Shown here: piece after piece, positions 7,380-16,359 of the stretch | Layout of the letters: each line of letters opens with the position of its first letter | Numbering within the stretch: the stretch's first letter is position 1 | Assembly (NCBI GenBank): GCA_964349415.1 | Contig: CAYGGJ010000003.1 | Location: 1 to 41,320, forward strand | Length of the DNA: 41,320 nucleotides | Direction of reading: 5' to 3' | Source: 2-01-FULL-40-42 sp964349415 | GTDB lineage: Bacteria; Patescibacteriota; Microgenomatia; UBA1406; GWC2-37-13 | Made by a program: the position numbers and the translations under genes | The notes under the pieces: generated by a model | What the model was told of the DNA's origin: nothing | The model's database searches: none | Seen by the model: only the letters and a program-made list of their open reading frames with translations

Positions 7380-8600
7380 ATGAATGAAGGTATGGAGCGT
7401 CCTAGAGCATCAGAAAAACCAGAGTCAAAATCAAAGGTGGGAATATCTCGTAGAGATTTCCTTATTAAAGGTGGCGCAGTAGGCGCAGGACTTGCTTTGG
7501 AGAGACCTTTGGGAGTTCTTGATGCCGTTATAGGCAAAAAGAAAAAGCCAAAAGATTCAGAGGAAGCTCAAGGCACGACTTCAACAACTAAGGCAGAAAT
7601 TAGAGAAATGAACGATGGAATTTCTTCAGTAGCAAGAAGTATCGATGCTACTCTTAAGATGACCCCTGAAGAGTTTGCAGAGTGGGTAAGCACAGAGAAT
7701 GAAGATGGAACCAATAATGCTCTGTATGTTGGGGGGCTTGGCGCTCAATTTAATTTCAACTTTCCTTTTTATGAGACTTCAGCTGACAATGGATTTGGTA
7801 CAAGGTTGATTATCAATGATGACGACGGTGGTCAAACCCTTTCGTACGGCCACCTACCGGGTCGTAGATTTCCGCGAGTTCCACATGCAAGTCTTTATAA
7901 ATGGAACCCTGAAGTCCAGTATATTGGAATGCTGAATTTTTATAACGGTTCCGTTACGCTGCCGCTGACAGGAGAGGAGAATGGAGAGGCGACAATGTCC
8001 TTCGGGACACAGATCTGGCCTGACGGCACGAAGGTTCCTTTTGCTTGGGTCTCCAATCTCGATGTCCCAAACAATCCACTCTTTGGACCAAACCAATCGC
8101 TCTTTTCAGACCAACCACAACCACTTCGCACTGCAAATAAAAATGAGGTGTCAAGTGCAAATTATAACGGCTCAACTATGACGCGCGAAGAGTTTTTTTC
8201 TGAATTGGAGAAAAATGTAGGGAATCCTCTCATAACGTTTTTAAATTCAGATTCAGCTTTAAAAAACCTGTTCTATTTTGATGAGTATGGTAGCTTTGCA
8301 CAAGGAAAGGATGCTCATATTGAAGGACTAAGTCTCTTTCAACAGCTCCCTGTATACAAAACTCTAATAGAAGCTTACTTTAATCAAGACCCTACTACCT
8401 TTAAAGCAGCCATCGATCAAGGTGTACAAAGCGGATATTTCTTAGGCACAGAAAATGCTACTCCCAAGCAGATCAAAAAAACAATAAAAGAGTCCTTTGC
8501 GAGTATAAATACGGTCCAGAATCTTTTCCAACACTACCCACTTGGACGCGTAGTATTTGTTAGTGACGCTACAGGTCCAGAACAACTTCGATCTGAATAA
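7380..8600 (+). CDS. Tat-signal secreted protein of unknown function
   Basis: The 406-residue protein has a twin-arginine signal: SRRDFLIKGG (about 23-32), then an Ala/Gly/Leu hydrophobic stretch. Tat substrates are exported folded, often with a cofactor. A basic KKKK stretch (53-56) and a charged linker follow. The mature part has Asn/Gly/Thr-rich segments and no Cys-based cofactor site that I can see. The family is not recognised. The start is ATG 7380; ATG 7392 is also possible. It lies between a membrane-anchored protein and a large secreted protein, so it belongs to an envelope region. Tat translocase genes are not in this window. Confidence 0.7.
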   Translation: MNEGMERPRASEKPESKSKVGISRRDFLIKGGAVGAGLALERPLGVLDAVIGKKKKPKDSEEAQGTTSTTKAEIREMNDGISSVARSIDATLKMTPEEFAEWVSTENEDGTNNALYVGGLGAQFNFNFPFYETSADNGFGTRLIINDDDGGQTLSYGHLPGRRFPRVPHASLYKWNPEVQYIGMLNFYNGSVTLPLTGEENGEATMSFGTQIWPDGTKVPFAWVSNLDVPNNPLFGPNQSLFSDQPQPLRTANKNEVSSANYNGSTMTREEFFSELEKNVGNPLITFLNSDSALKNLFYFDEYGSFAQGKDAHIEGLSLFQQLPVYKTLIEAYFNQDPTTFKAAIDQGVQSGYFLGTENATPKQIKKTIKESFASINTVQNLFQHYPLGRVVFVSDATGPEQLRSE

Positions 8601-8653
8601 TGGTTCCTCAGACGCTTGAATTTATTCGGTACTTTCTGTTAGAGTGATCTTAT

Positions 8654-10906
8654 ATGCAATTTTCGTCAGGGAATAATTTTTCAAATTTCCTGATCAAGCT
8701 TTCTATTGCAACTTTCTTTTTTTTATTTACCATAATTCCAGCTTTTGCTCAACAACCACCTACCGGTAGTAGCGACTGTAGTTATTTTGGCAGTAGTTAT
8801 GGTGAATGTACGGGTGGTGGACAAATATGTACGGGCTCTCAAGTCTTTGGTACTTGTTGGAGGTGGGACTGTGCAGGGCAGGGATTTATTGGTGGTGGAA
8901 CCGAATATACTGGGGATTGTAGTATAGACGGAGGTCCGGCAAATCAGCCGCCCCCTCCACCTTCTTGTAGAAGCTTTAATCAAAGCTGTAGTGGAGGCGG
9001 CCAGGGTAATTGTTGTGGGGGATTAACTTGCGATCCGCAGGGAAAAAGCGGATCGCTTTGTAAAAGAAATGGGTGTGCAGGATCTGGACAAACAGGAAGT
9101 GATTACGCGTCTGGATGTTGCGCTGGCACAGCTCCAACTGGCAAGGGAGGGACATGTCAATGTACTACCCCTGCTGCTCCGTACAGTCTGAATCCCAATA
9201 ACACTGCAGTCTGCCCAACCGCTAGCGGGACACTTTCATGGCAACCAGCTGGAAAAACGTATGACATCTATGTTGAGGACAATAATACTTCCGCTTCTAT
9301 GGTGTCAACATGCAATACACCGTCAGGAAAAGATAATAGATATGATGAGTGCACGGCTAAAGCGACAAATTCTCATCCCTTCGCTAAAGACACGGGACAT
9401 GCATATAACTGGCAGGTACGATCAAGAAATACGTTGAGCGGGTGTAATCAACCTAGCGCCAAGTCAAGTGCGTCATTTACTGTTTCTTCTGCGCCGAATG
9501 CGCCGACGAATCTTAGACCTACAAATACTACAACTGCCGGAGCGCAGAACATATTATGGACAGCGCCTTCAAACGCTGATTCCAATACGAGATATAACCT
9601 TTATATAGATGATGAGCAAAACGGGTGGAATGGAAGCTGTTCTTCTCCCCTCGCAGGAGATTCCTGTGCTTTAGCCCGTACTACGACTTCATATAATTAC
9701 ACTTTCTTGTCCGGACACTCCTACCATCTCTGGGTTAACGCAAGCTCATGTAGTTTTCCCGCAAGTGCTCAGGCAGATTCTTTTGTCAGTGTTCCTCCAC
9801 CATATCCTGATGTAACAATCCATGGAAAACTCCGTGAATATTCGAGCGGTGTATGTAACGACAATATTTCCACTACCAGCCAAGCGCTCTCAGTTGCCCC
9901 ACAAAGTTCTCAAGGCGTTAGCTCAAGCTGCACGGTTACACCGGCTTCAGGTGGGACAGCGCAAGCCTCATATTCTTGCACTGTTACCTTTGATGTTTTT
10001 GCAAACGCCGACGTCAGTCAGAATCTGACGCTCAATTACTCCACCACCGAATACAAGCCTCCGTATCTTACAGATGCCGATGTTTGTGCGGCCTCCGGCA
10101 CGAATACGGTAGCTGTTGATTTATCAGGAGCCTCTCCTACCACGGACTTTCCAAAAGACCTCGTCTTCAAGCCCGCAGGCGCATGGGTAAAGATCAAGAA
10201 TGGATCGTTTGCATCGGCTTTAAATGTCGCTAATCCTATCCCAAACACCATTAGTGCTTTTGACTCTGAAGACGATATCTCTCAAAGGTACTTTATTATG
10301 AATACTGCCGGTAATAGCCCGGGCGCGGTCGTTGCACAAGGACTCAATCTCGGCACTGCCGATGCTTCTTCGGAAGATTGGAAAGCCACAGGATACCAAA
10401 AGTCCAATACGCTAACCTTTTCAAACTATTTTGATTATGTAAAAGCCAGAAAGGAGTATGAGAATATTACCAACTCGGACCTTTCAGAAATTACTGATAA
10501 CGGCATATATGTTTGGACCGGATCAGGAGACCTGACGCTAAACAACAGTAATGAAAGCAGGCTTACCGGCAAAGTTGTACTTATCTCAAGCGGTGAAATC
10601 AATATAGACGAAGACTTTACTCCGACCGGCTCCGTGGGTATCTTTGCGGATGAAATTACCTTTACCGGAGGAGCAACGCCTGTAACTCAGGCAAAAGGAA
10701 TCTTCGTATCCAATACAATGAATGCTGAAAGCGCCGACCAGGGTTTAAAAATTACCGGCAATTTTGTGACGCAGACACTTAATAACGACAGGGGTTCTAC
10801 CGACACCAGTAAACCATCAATCTTTGTAAGTTTCAGCCCGTCGCTTTTTATGGATCTTTTGCCATGGGCATCCATCTCAAAATATGAATATCGCCAAACA
10901 CAATAA
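8654..10906 (+). CDS. Large secreted Cys-rich surface protein
   Basis: A 750-residue protein with a Sec signal peptide (hydrophobic core about 12-28, likely cut after AFA). Next come a Gly/Cys-rich region (about 35-175) and at least two fibronectin-type-III-like domains (around 180-280, and 285-380 starting NAPTNLRPTN). The C-terminal third (about 610-740) is beta-solenoid-like. The numerous paired Cys suggest disulfides. The 3' end overlaps the PilX-like gene by 23 bases in another frame, indicating co-expression and perhaps joint assembly on a pilus-like structure. TTGAAT-18-TAGAGT (8616-8645) lies 8 bases upstream of the ATG. Individual domain calls are by eye only. Confidence 0.75.
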   Translation: MQFSSGNNFSNFLIKLSIATFFFLFTIIPAFAQQPPTGSSDCSYFGSSYGECTGGGQICTGSQVFGTCWRWDCAGQGFIGGGTEYTGDCSIDGGPANQPPPPPSCRSFNQSCSGGGQGNCCGGLTCDPQGKSGSLCKRNGCAGSGQTGSDYASGCCAGTAPTGKGGTCQCTTPAAPYSLNPNNTAVCPTASGTLSWQPAGKTYDIYVEDNNTSASMVSTCNTPSGKDNRYDECTAKATNSHPFAKDTGHAYNWQVRSRNTLSGCNQPSAKSSASFTVSSAPNAPTNLRPTNTTTAGAQNILWTAPSNADSNTRYNLYIDDEQNGWNGSCSSPLAGDSCALARTTTSYNYTFLSGHSYHLWVNASSCSFPASAQADSFVSVPPPYPDVTIHGKLREYSSGVCNDNISTTSQALSVAPQSSQGVSSSCTVTPASGGTAQASYSCTVTFDVFANADVSQNLTLNYSTTEYKPPYLTDADVCAASGTNTVAVDLSGASPTTDFPKDLVFKPAGAWVKIKNGSFASALNVANPIPNTISAFDSEDDISQRYFIMNTAGNSPGAVVAQGLNLGTADASSEDWKATGYQKSNTLTFSNYFDYVKARKEYENITNSDLSEITDNGIYVWTGSGDLTLNNSNESRLTGKVVLISSGEINIDEDFTPTGSVGIFADEITFTGGATPVTQAKGIFVSNTMNAESADQGLKITGNFVTQTLNNDRGSTDTSKPSIFVSFSPSLFMDLLPWASISKYEYRQTQ

Positions 10907-11693
10907 ACAATCAGGACAGGTTTTGCTTATCGCAGTCATGCTTTTGGCAGTGACACTTACCGTGGTACTCTCCGTGACCTTTTCGTCCCGTACCGATACC
11001 CAGCTCACCAAACTTGAAGAAGAGAATCAAAAAGCACTTGCTGCGGCAGAAGCCGGTATTGAGGCGGCGCTTAAAAGCGGTACAGGAAGCGCGATCATAA
11101 TAGGAAACGATCCTCTTCCTCAAAACGGAGAAAGAATTCTTCCCGGAGATGAGTTTGAAGGAGAAGCGTCTGTCACGGAAGATTACAATAAATCCTCGTT
11201 TATAACCCCCCTTATCCAAAAAGATGAACAATACACTTTCTACATGGGCGACTATGACAAAGACAGCAATACTGTGGGGGCATCACTTGCTCAGGATCTG
11301 ACTATCTGCTTTGGCGATGACAATCAAAATACTCCGAGTGCCGTCGAAATCACTCTTGTTAAGGGTGCCATTCCCACGCTCGTCCGCTATGTAATTGACA
11401 CGGAAGAGAGGATTAGTAATGCAGAAACCGATACGGGAGACAGCTGTCCGGATGGAGACTTTACCACTGCGAAAAAAATTACGGCAGCGGCCATAGGCGC
11501 CGATACAAAACTTGTTTTAGTAAGAGTTTTCTATAACTCCACAAAAATTCTGTTTACTAGGACTGCAAACCTTCCTTCACAAGGAAAGTTTGTCTCCTCA
11601 GAAGCCACTTCTCAAACAGGGGTTTCTAAAAAAGTGGAGCTTTTCCAATCATATCCGCAGATCCCGGCCGACTTCTTCGTAACAGGATTCTAG
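10884..11693 (+). CDS. PilX-like type IV pseudopilin
   Basis: The protein begins with a short basic leader and QSGQVLLIAVMLLAVTLTVVLSV, the hydrophobic N-terminal helix of PilX-type minor pilins, followed by the usual amphipathic region (TQLTKLEEENQKALAAAEAGIEAAL, about 37-61). The rest is a globular beta-rich domain without recognised motifs. A classical prepilin G/FTxxE cleavage motif is not seen, which is also the case in many PilX N-terminal-domain proteins. Overlap with the upstream surface-protein gene points to one transcript. The stop overlaps the convergent oxidoreductase gene by 4 bases. Confidence 0.75.
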   Translation: MNIAKHNKQSGQVLLIAVMLLAVTLTVVLSVTFSSRTDTQLTKLEEENQKALAAAEAGIEAALKSGTGSAIIIGNDPLPQNGERILPGDEFEGEASVTEDYNKSSFITPLIQKDEQYTFYMGDYDKDSNTVGASLAQDLTICFGDDNQNTPSAVEITLVKGAIPTLVRYVIDTEERISNAETDTGDSCPDGDFTTAKKITAAAIGADTKLVLVRVFYNSTKILFTRTANLPSQGKFVSSEATSQTGVSKKVELFQSYPQIPADFFVTGF

Positions 11694-12448
11694 ACAAACT
11701 TCTCAAGTACCAGATGTCCTGGATCTGCCCCTTTTGAGAGAAGGTACTGTTTTAGAGAGTCGACGATGTAACGGTCTCCTGAGACATAGATATCAAAGTT
11801 GGCAATATCTCCGCCTGTAGGCAAGCCAAATGCTGTAGTTAATGCATCAATCCCCTTATTCACTCTACCCAACACAAAATGCTTCTTTTCATCATCGTCT
11901 AATTCTTTTTCCTGTGAAAGAAATACTGCAAATTTAAAGTTGGGATACTTTTCCTCAAGTTTTTTCCAGTCATCAATAAGATAGACCTCTTTTTTTGTCG
12001 GCGTGCCCCACAAAAGCACAAAGTACTCCTCGGGATGATGTCCCAAGTGGGCTGCTATCATCGAATGGGCAGGAGCAATCCCCGTTCCGGTGGTGACAAA
12101 AACCTTATGGCGTCCTTTATGTCGCTCTTCTTCTTTTAACGTAAAGATTCCTGCAGGGCCGTCAAAGAGCACGTCGTCACCCAGCTGAAGCGTCGTCAGA
12201 TACTCTGACGCAAGACCCCCTGGAATAATTTTGACGAGCAGGTCAAAACTATTTTTTTGATCAGGCGTATTCAAAATGGAGTACAGTCTTGTTTTTACTA
12301 ATCCGTCGGGTTGCGGAAGCTTTAAGATCATGTATTGCCCCGCTTCAAATACCAATATGTCCGGCTCACGGCAAACGAATCTGAATATGTAAACGCTGTC
12401 GCTAAGGCGTTCTTTATGAGTGAGTTTTGTTTTAAATGTTTGAAGCAT
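11690..12448 (-). CDS. FAD/NAD(P)H oxidoreductase, ferredoxin reductase family
   Basis: A 252-residue two-domain flavoprotein. The N-terminal beta-barrel binds FAD (GQYMILKLP, then RLYSI matching the RxYS motif, about 53-57). The C-terminal nucleotide domain has TTGTGIAPAHSMI (about 118-130), the usual G-T-G-I-A-P loop, and ends with an aromatic LEKFV as in ferredoxin-NADP reductases. No 2Fe-2S domain is attached. The electron partner is unknown. It lies downstream of the VirD4-like gene, separated by a palindromic heptamer element; a shared transcript is possible but not shown. Confidence 0.88.
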   Translation of the reverse strand: MLQTFKTKLTHKERLSDSVYIFRFVCREPDILVFEAGQYMILKLPQPDGLVKTRLYSILNTPDQKNSFDLLVKIIPGGLASEYLTTLQLGDDVLFDGPAGIFTLKEEERHKGRHKVFVTTGTGIAPAHSMIAAHLGHHPEEYFVLLWGTPTKKEVYLIDDWKKLEEKYPNFKFAVFLSQEKELDDDEKKHFVLGRVNKGIDALTTAFGLPTGGDIANFDIYVSGDRYIVDSLKQYLLSKGADPGHLVLEKFV

Positions 12449-12451
12449 ATA

Positions 12452-12523
12452 TTATGAAACACGCAACATGAAACATGGAACATGCACTGCTTGTTTCGTG
12501 CTACATACTACATGTTTCATAAC
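12452..12523. repeat. Palindromic heptamer element (ATGAAAC type)
   Basis: Left arm units are ATGAAAC, ACGCAAC, ATGAAAC, ATGGAAC (12454-12481). The right arm holds the same type in reverse: on the minus strand from 12520, ATGAAAC, ATGTAGT, ATGTAGC, ACGAAAC. The outer ends TTATGAAAC and GTTTCATAA are exact inverse complements. It lies between the end of the VirD4-like gene and 3 bases upstream of the oxidoreductase start. Confidence 0.82.
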
Positions 12524-14877
12524 TAGAGGCGCGCCCGCTGTGAAATCTCAGCATCCACGAGCTCTCTGGGCCGTCCAAACTTCAACCGTGAAAGCTGGAT
12601 GACAGCCTTGGCAATCTTATCATTACCTCTCGCCTTCTCCTTATCCATGTCTTTGGTCAGATCTACGGAAAACGGCGGCACAGGCTCATTATTAACGATA
12701 GTCTTCATGTACACATGGAATCTTTCGACATTGATAAGATCCTGCTCGGAAAACACCGGCTGGAACTCTCTTTGCAGATACGAAGCGTCTGTTACTCCGA
12801 CGCGGAATGAGATGACCGTACCGACATTTCCAAAGACAGCGTTCTTAATCTCTTCTTCAACCTGTCCGATAAACTGATTAGCGACGGTCAGATTGAGATG
12901 ATACTTACGGGCCTCTGAGAGAATGGTCGCAAAATCGGGTGTTGCAAAATTTTGAAACTCATCGACGTACAGGAAAAAGTCGCGCCGTTTTTCCTCAGGT
13001 ATTTCCTGACGGCTCATCGCTGCAATTAGAATCTTTGGAATCAAAACCAGTCCTAAAAAGTTGGAGTTTTCCTCACCTAATTTTCCTTTTGAAAGATTAA
13101 TTAGAAGTATTTTTCCCTCATCCATCACTTTTCTGAAATCAAAGGCGCTTTTTGACTGACCGATGATATTTCTCATGGTTTTATTGGTGACAAATCTACC
13201 GAATTTGGAGACGATATAATCCAAAACTTCTGACTTGTGAAAATCCGAGGTCTGGGCGATTTGGTCTGTCCAGTAGCGCTTAACGATAGGATCTGTAACT
13301 TTAGGGAGGATTTCCTGCACATATTTTGCATCGGTCAAGATACGGACAACCTCGATAAACGTAGCTCCAGGTTCCGACATGACCGTAAGCATTGCGTTTC
13401 GCACTGCATGTTCAAACCGCGGTCCGATGATACCGGTTCTTTGCGGATCATACAGCTTATACATAAGATTGATGATCGCTGTGGTCATAAAATGCTTCTG
13501 TTCTTCGGTGTCCACCTCCAAAAGATTAAGCCCCATAGGGCGCTCGGTGTCGGATGGGTCAAAATAAATGACGTCTTCTGCCCGCTCGGCGGGAATAAAT
13601 TTTACGATCTCGTCAATAAGATCTCCGTGGGGATCGATTACGCAGACACCATGTCCCGCTTTAATGTCTTGGATTGCCATATCCTGCAAAAGCACTGACT
13701 TTCCCGTACCGGTCTTTCCGATGATATATACATGGCGGCGCCTGTCGTCAAAGCCTATATTGACTGTCCTTTTCACTCCACGGAAATAGCCGTCTCCAAT
13801 AAAAGTACCCCCTGACTGCAAAACCTCTGCTGCTACCGGTCCTGAGCGCGCCTTGAGCCATTGAATATGGGGAGTCTCTATGGTTTTGTTGGGGAAATGA
13901 AAGATGGTTCCCAGCTCCTCTGCTGAAAGAGTAGAGACGGATCTGAAAAACGGCCACTCAAGCACGGGGAAAAATTTATAGACAAAATTAAGCATGAATC
14001 CTCCCTTAAAAAGAATTTTTGCTTTTTTCAAGCTGTTCATGTCCGAATTGAGCTGGCTCATCGCCGAGGTAACATTTCTCAGATGAAGATCTGCCCGGCT
14101 TTGGTCTGGTGATGAGACAACTACCCGGATCGCGGTATCAAAAGAAGGTTTTGAGGCTTTATCATCGATTTTCTCGAGTGTTTTCGGATCTGTCTTAAAA
14201 CTAGCTTTATCGGGATTGGATTCACTTTTTTTAACAGAGGAGACATATCCTTTTCCGTGTTTTTTTGTCTTTCCTCCGGACGGCTTAATCAGAAGCTGCA
14301 GAATCGCTCCCTCTTCTTCATCAAGCTTTGAAAAAGCGGTGGTGATCGAGGCAAGAGGATCGGTGGGAAGATCCTTGTAGACCTTAAGGGGCATAAAAGC
14401 ATAATCTTTTTGGGTAAGCGCAGCGTATGCAACCTTCCCCTTTTCCGTAAAGATATTGGGCTCCTCCACACGCTTAATATCGGCTGCAGGGTAATATCCA
14501 TAGATTGTTTTTTCTACCAAATCTATAATCTTTGCAGGAGCAGAGACAAAAAAACGGATGTCCGCCTTTTTTCCGACTATTTCAAAGGCTATCACGTCAT
14601 CCACGTCAAAAGCGCTCTTCCATCCCGACTTTTTGAGCGCAGAGAATGCCCCGATCATCTGTTCTGCAGCGTCTATCTTGATTTCATTGTCTTTTTGTAG
14701 CTTCACCTCAACGGTCACCATCTCTAAAGAAAGTTTTTCTCGTTTTTTGAGCCTGAAATAAATAATAATCAGGTACACAAAAACAAACGTGAGTCCGGCT
14801 GCAATTGCTGAGGCTATAAGCGCAAGCGTGAAGGTAATAACTCTATCAACTATCCCCTGGTAATTAACCACATCCAT
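12523..14877 (-). CDS. VirD4/TraD-like type IV coupling ATPase
   Basis: A 784-residue membrane-anchored ATPase. A hydrophobic segment (about 14-41) is followed by a large domain without known motif (50-350), then the AAA+/HerA-type motor with Walker A GKTGTGKS (387-394), CVIDPHGD (412-419), Walker B FFLYVDEF (634-641) and a C-terminal LTVANQF segment. Proteins of this class push DNA or protein into type IV secretion channels. No relaxase is seen nearby, so the substrate is open. The start is ATG 14877, 7 bases below a -10 box; upstream in-frame Met codons lie across the promoter. The VirB4 and PrgI partners are encoded at 20875-24221. Confidence 0.85.
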   Translation of the reverse strand: MDVVNYQGIVDRVITFTLALIASAIAAGLTFVFVYLIIIYFRLKKREKLSLEMVTVEVKLQKDNEIKIDAAEQMIGAFSALKKSGWKSAFDVDDVIAFEIVGKKADIRFFVSAPAKIIDLVEKTIYGYYPAADIKRVEEPNIFTEKGKVAYAALTQKDYAFMPLKVYKDLPTDPLASITTAFSKLDEEEGAILQLLIKPSGGKTKKHGKGYVSSVKKSESNPDKASFKTDPKTLEKIDDKASKPSFDTAIRVVVSSPDQSRADLHLRNVTSAMSQLNSDMNSLKKAKILFKGGFMLNFVYKFFPVLEWPFFRSVSTLSAEELGTIFHFPNKTIETPHIQWLKARSGPVAAEVLQSGGTFIGDGYFRGVKRTVNIGFDDRRRHVYIIGKTGTGKSVLLQDMAIQDIKAGHGVCVIDPHGDLIDEIVKFIPAERAEDVIYFDPSDTERPMGLNLLEVDTEEQKHFMTTAIINLMYKLYDPQRTGIIGPRFEHAVRNAMLTVMSEPGATFIEVVRILTDAKYVQEILPKVTDPIVKRYWTDQIAQTSDFHKSEVLDYIVSKFGRFVTNKTMRNIIGQSKSAFDFRKVMDEGKILLINLSKGKLGEENSNFLGLVLIPKILIAAMSRQEIPEEKRRDFFLYVDEFQNFATPDFATILSEARKYHLNLTVANQFIGQVEEEIKNAVFGNVGTVISFRVGVTDASYLQREFQPVFSEQDLINVERFHVYMKTIVNNEPVPPFSVDLTKDMDKEKARGNDKIAKAVIQLSRLKFGRPRELVDAEISQRARL

Positions 14878-14884
14878 AGTAAAA

Positions 14885-14894
14885 ATTATATAAT
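14885..14894. promoter_or_regulatory. Overlapping divergent -10 boxes
   Basis: TATAAT on the minus strand (14890-14885) serves the VirD4-like gene with a 7-base gap to its ATG. TATAAT on the plus strand (14889-14894) serves the gene at 14926. The two overlap by two bases, so polymerase can probably occupy only one at a time. Confidence 0.55.
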
Positions 14895-14925
14895 GAAAAC
14901 GGAAAAACATGGAGGCCGATCGCAT

Positions 14926-15363
14926 ATGAAAACCCAGTTGAAGAAGCACTTTGTAAAAACCTTAAGAAAAAGGTCTGTGGTATTAGGCTACTGTATTTTA
15001 TTTCTGTTTCTGGCGGCCAACGTAGCTTTATCTCAAATAATCTCTCCCTTATACTTTCAACTTAGCCAACCTAATCAACAACTAATAGTGGAGTTTTTAA
15101 AAGCAGCCAAGCCTCTACCTTTATTTAAGGAGAAGTTAATCCTCTACAAAAACATGTATGGATCAGAGGTGGAAGAAGAGGTTTTTGCAGATGATAAGCA
15201 GAGAGAGGCTTTGATAAATCAACTTGAACAAATATTATTAGGAAACCCTTCACAAAAGGATATTCTCTATAGTTTATATCTGCTCTATTCGGACAAGGGA
15301 GACCTTAATACTGCAGCGGCGTATTTTAAATTGGCGAAGGAAGTAGATCCTACGCTTAAGTAA
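14926..15363 (+). CDS. Membrane-anchored TPR-like protein, 145 aa
   Basis: A short basic N-terminus is followed by one hydrophobic helix (about 19-38, SVVLGYCILFLFLAANVALS), then a helical domain with a TPR-like pair near the end (DILYSLYLLYSDKGDLNTAAAYFKLAKEVDP, given in shorter parts as DILYSLYLLYSDKG and DLNTAAAYFKLAKEVDP). The start is ATG 14926, which has GGAGG 10 bases upstream. An in-frame ATG at 14893 overlaps the -10 box and is rejected. Likely a scaffold protein at the membrane; its partner is unknown. It is divergent from the VirD4-like gene. Confidence 0.65.
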   Translation: MKTQLKKHFVKTLRKRSVVLGYCILFLFLAANVALSQIISPLYFQLSQPNQQLIVEFLKAAKPLPLFKEKLILYKNMYGSEVEEEVFADDKQREALINQLEQILLGNPSQKDILYSLYLLYSDKGDLNTAAAYFKLAKEVDPTLK

Positions 15364-15383
15364 TTAATAGTCAATAGAATTCA

Positions 15384-15680
15384 ATGAAACAGGTGAGACT
15401 CTTTGTCAAGGGCGACGTCATCGGTGTCGGGTTTCGCGCGTGGAGCAAAATTCAGGCAAAGTATAAAGGAGTGACGGGATGGACCAGAAATGTCCACGAC
15501 GATCCTGCTGTTTTTGGTCCTCAGGGAGGAGTCGAGATTGTAGCTCAGGCTGAGGAAAAGCCTCTCGGCGACTTTATTGAAAAGATAAAAGAAGGTTCTC
15601 CCGTGTCGCGTGTCGATAACGTCGAGATACTTCTTGAAGAACCAGGCGAAATTTTCGACTCGTTTGATATAATAAAATGA
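15384..15680 (+). CDS. acyP: Acylphosphatase
   Basis: Small 98-residue enzyme that hydrolyses acyl phosphates. The family signature is clear: GDVIGVGFRAWSKIQA with the phosphate-binding Arg18, and GWTRNVHDD with catalytic Asn36. The length is close to the family norm of 90-100. It is cytosolic. The next gene starts one base after its stop, so the two are probably cotranscribed. Confidence 0.93.
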   Translation: MKQVRLFVKGDVIGVGFRAWSKIQAKYKGVTGWTRNVHDDPAVFGPQGGVEIVAQAEEKPLGDFIEKIKEGSPVSRVDNVEILLEEPGEIFDSFDIIK

Positions 15681-15681
15681 T

Positions 15682-16176
15682 ATGGCAAACACGGAACGGA
15701 TTGGTGCAAAGCCCAGTTGGCAACAGCGCCTTCAAGCCAACCAAACGCTTGACGAGGCGCGCGCGGAGCTTCCTGGAATAAGAGAAGGGTTTATTGACGC
15801 CACTCTCTTTTTAATCGCTGCCGAACTCTCAAGCAATCCTTCGCTTTACCGGCCTTGGTATTTTTCTGTATTTAACAGTCTTCTTGAAGAACAGAAAAAA
15901 ATCGCAGTAGATAAGGTGCTTATTCCGAAAGTGATTTTGGGAGAGGAGATTTATCACCGCAGAATTGAGGATAAGGCAAAACGAGAGGGTGGAAATTACG
16001 CTGAGGAGAAAGGATTACCCCGTTCATTTGGAATAAATGTGGTTATTGGCCACATTCGTATAACTAAAGCCACTCAACGAAAAGTCGCAAAAGAACTCAA
16101 AGAATGGGGAAAAGCGCTGGATGAACAAAATCGCACAAGAGAAGAGGATCCCAAAAAGGGACCTAAAGCAGCATGA
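15682..16176 (+). CDS. Hypothetical soluble protein, 164 aa
   Basis: No family recognised. The protein is mostly helical and ends in a charged, probably disordered tail (EEDPKKGPKAA). A central FGINVVIGHIRITKATQRKV segment resembles a small alpha/beta unit. It starts one base after the acylphosphatase stop and is followed by a terminator-like hairpin at 16296, so it is the last gene of that unit. Confidence 0.6.
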   Translation: MANTERIGAKPSWQQRLQANQTLDEARAELPGIREGFIDATLFLIAAELSSNPSLYRPWYFSVFNSLLEEQKKIAVDKVLIPKVILGEEIYHRRIEDKAKREGGNYAEEKGLPRSFGINVVIGHIRITKATQRKVAKELKEWGKALDEQNRTREEDPKKGPKAA

Positions 16177-16295
16177 TCATTAGCGCGCTACTGCTATCAT
16201 GAAAATCGTCATTCCGGCGAAAAACAGAAAATATTCCATAATTATTAACCCAAACTAATTAATCCACTCCTTCGTAAAAATACCTCTGGGGCCTC

Positions 16296-16319
16296 GCCAA
16301 TTGTAGTAATTGGCCTTTT
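16296..16319 (+). terminator. Rho-independent terminator candidate
   Basis: The stem GCCAATT/AATTGGC (7 bp) with loop GTAGT is followed by C and TTTT. It lies 120 bases after the end of the acylphosphatase-hypothetical unit and before the Crp-type promoter. The T run is short, so termination may be partial. Confidence 0.5.
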
Positions 16320-16359
16320 GTATTGCAGTATTGCACGTTACGGATATTTTGTGAGCTGT

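Noticed and set aside
14893..14925. ATG 14893 as start of the TPR-like protein
   Set aside because: It overlaps the plus-strand TATAAT and has no Shine-Dalgarno sequence; ATG 14926 has GGAGG at good distance.
16199..16258. 19-codon frame MKIVIPAKNRKY... after the 164-aa hypothetical
   Set aside because: Too short to support. It lies between a gene end and a terminator-like hairpin, with no promoter or strong Shine-Dalgarno sequence.
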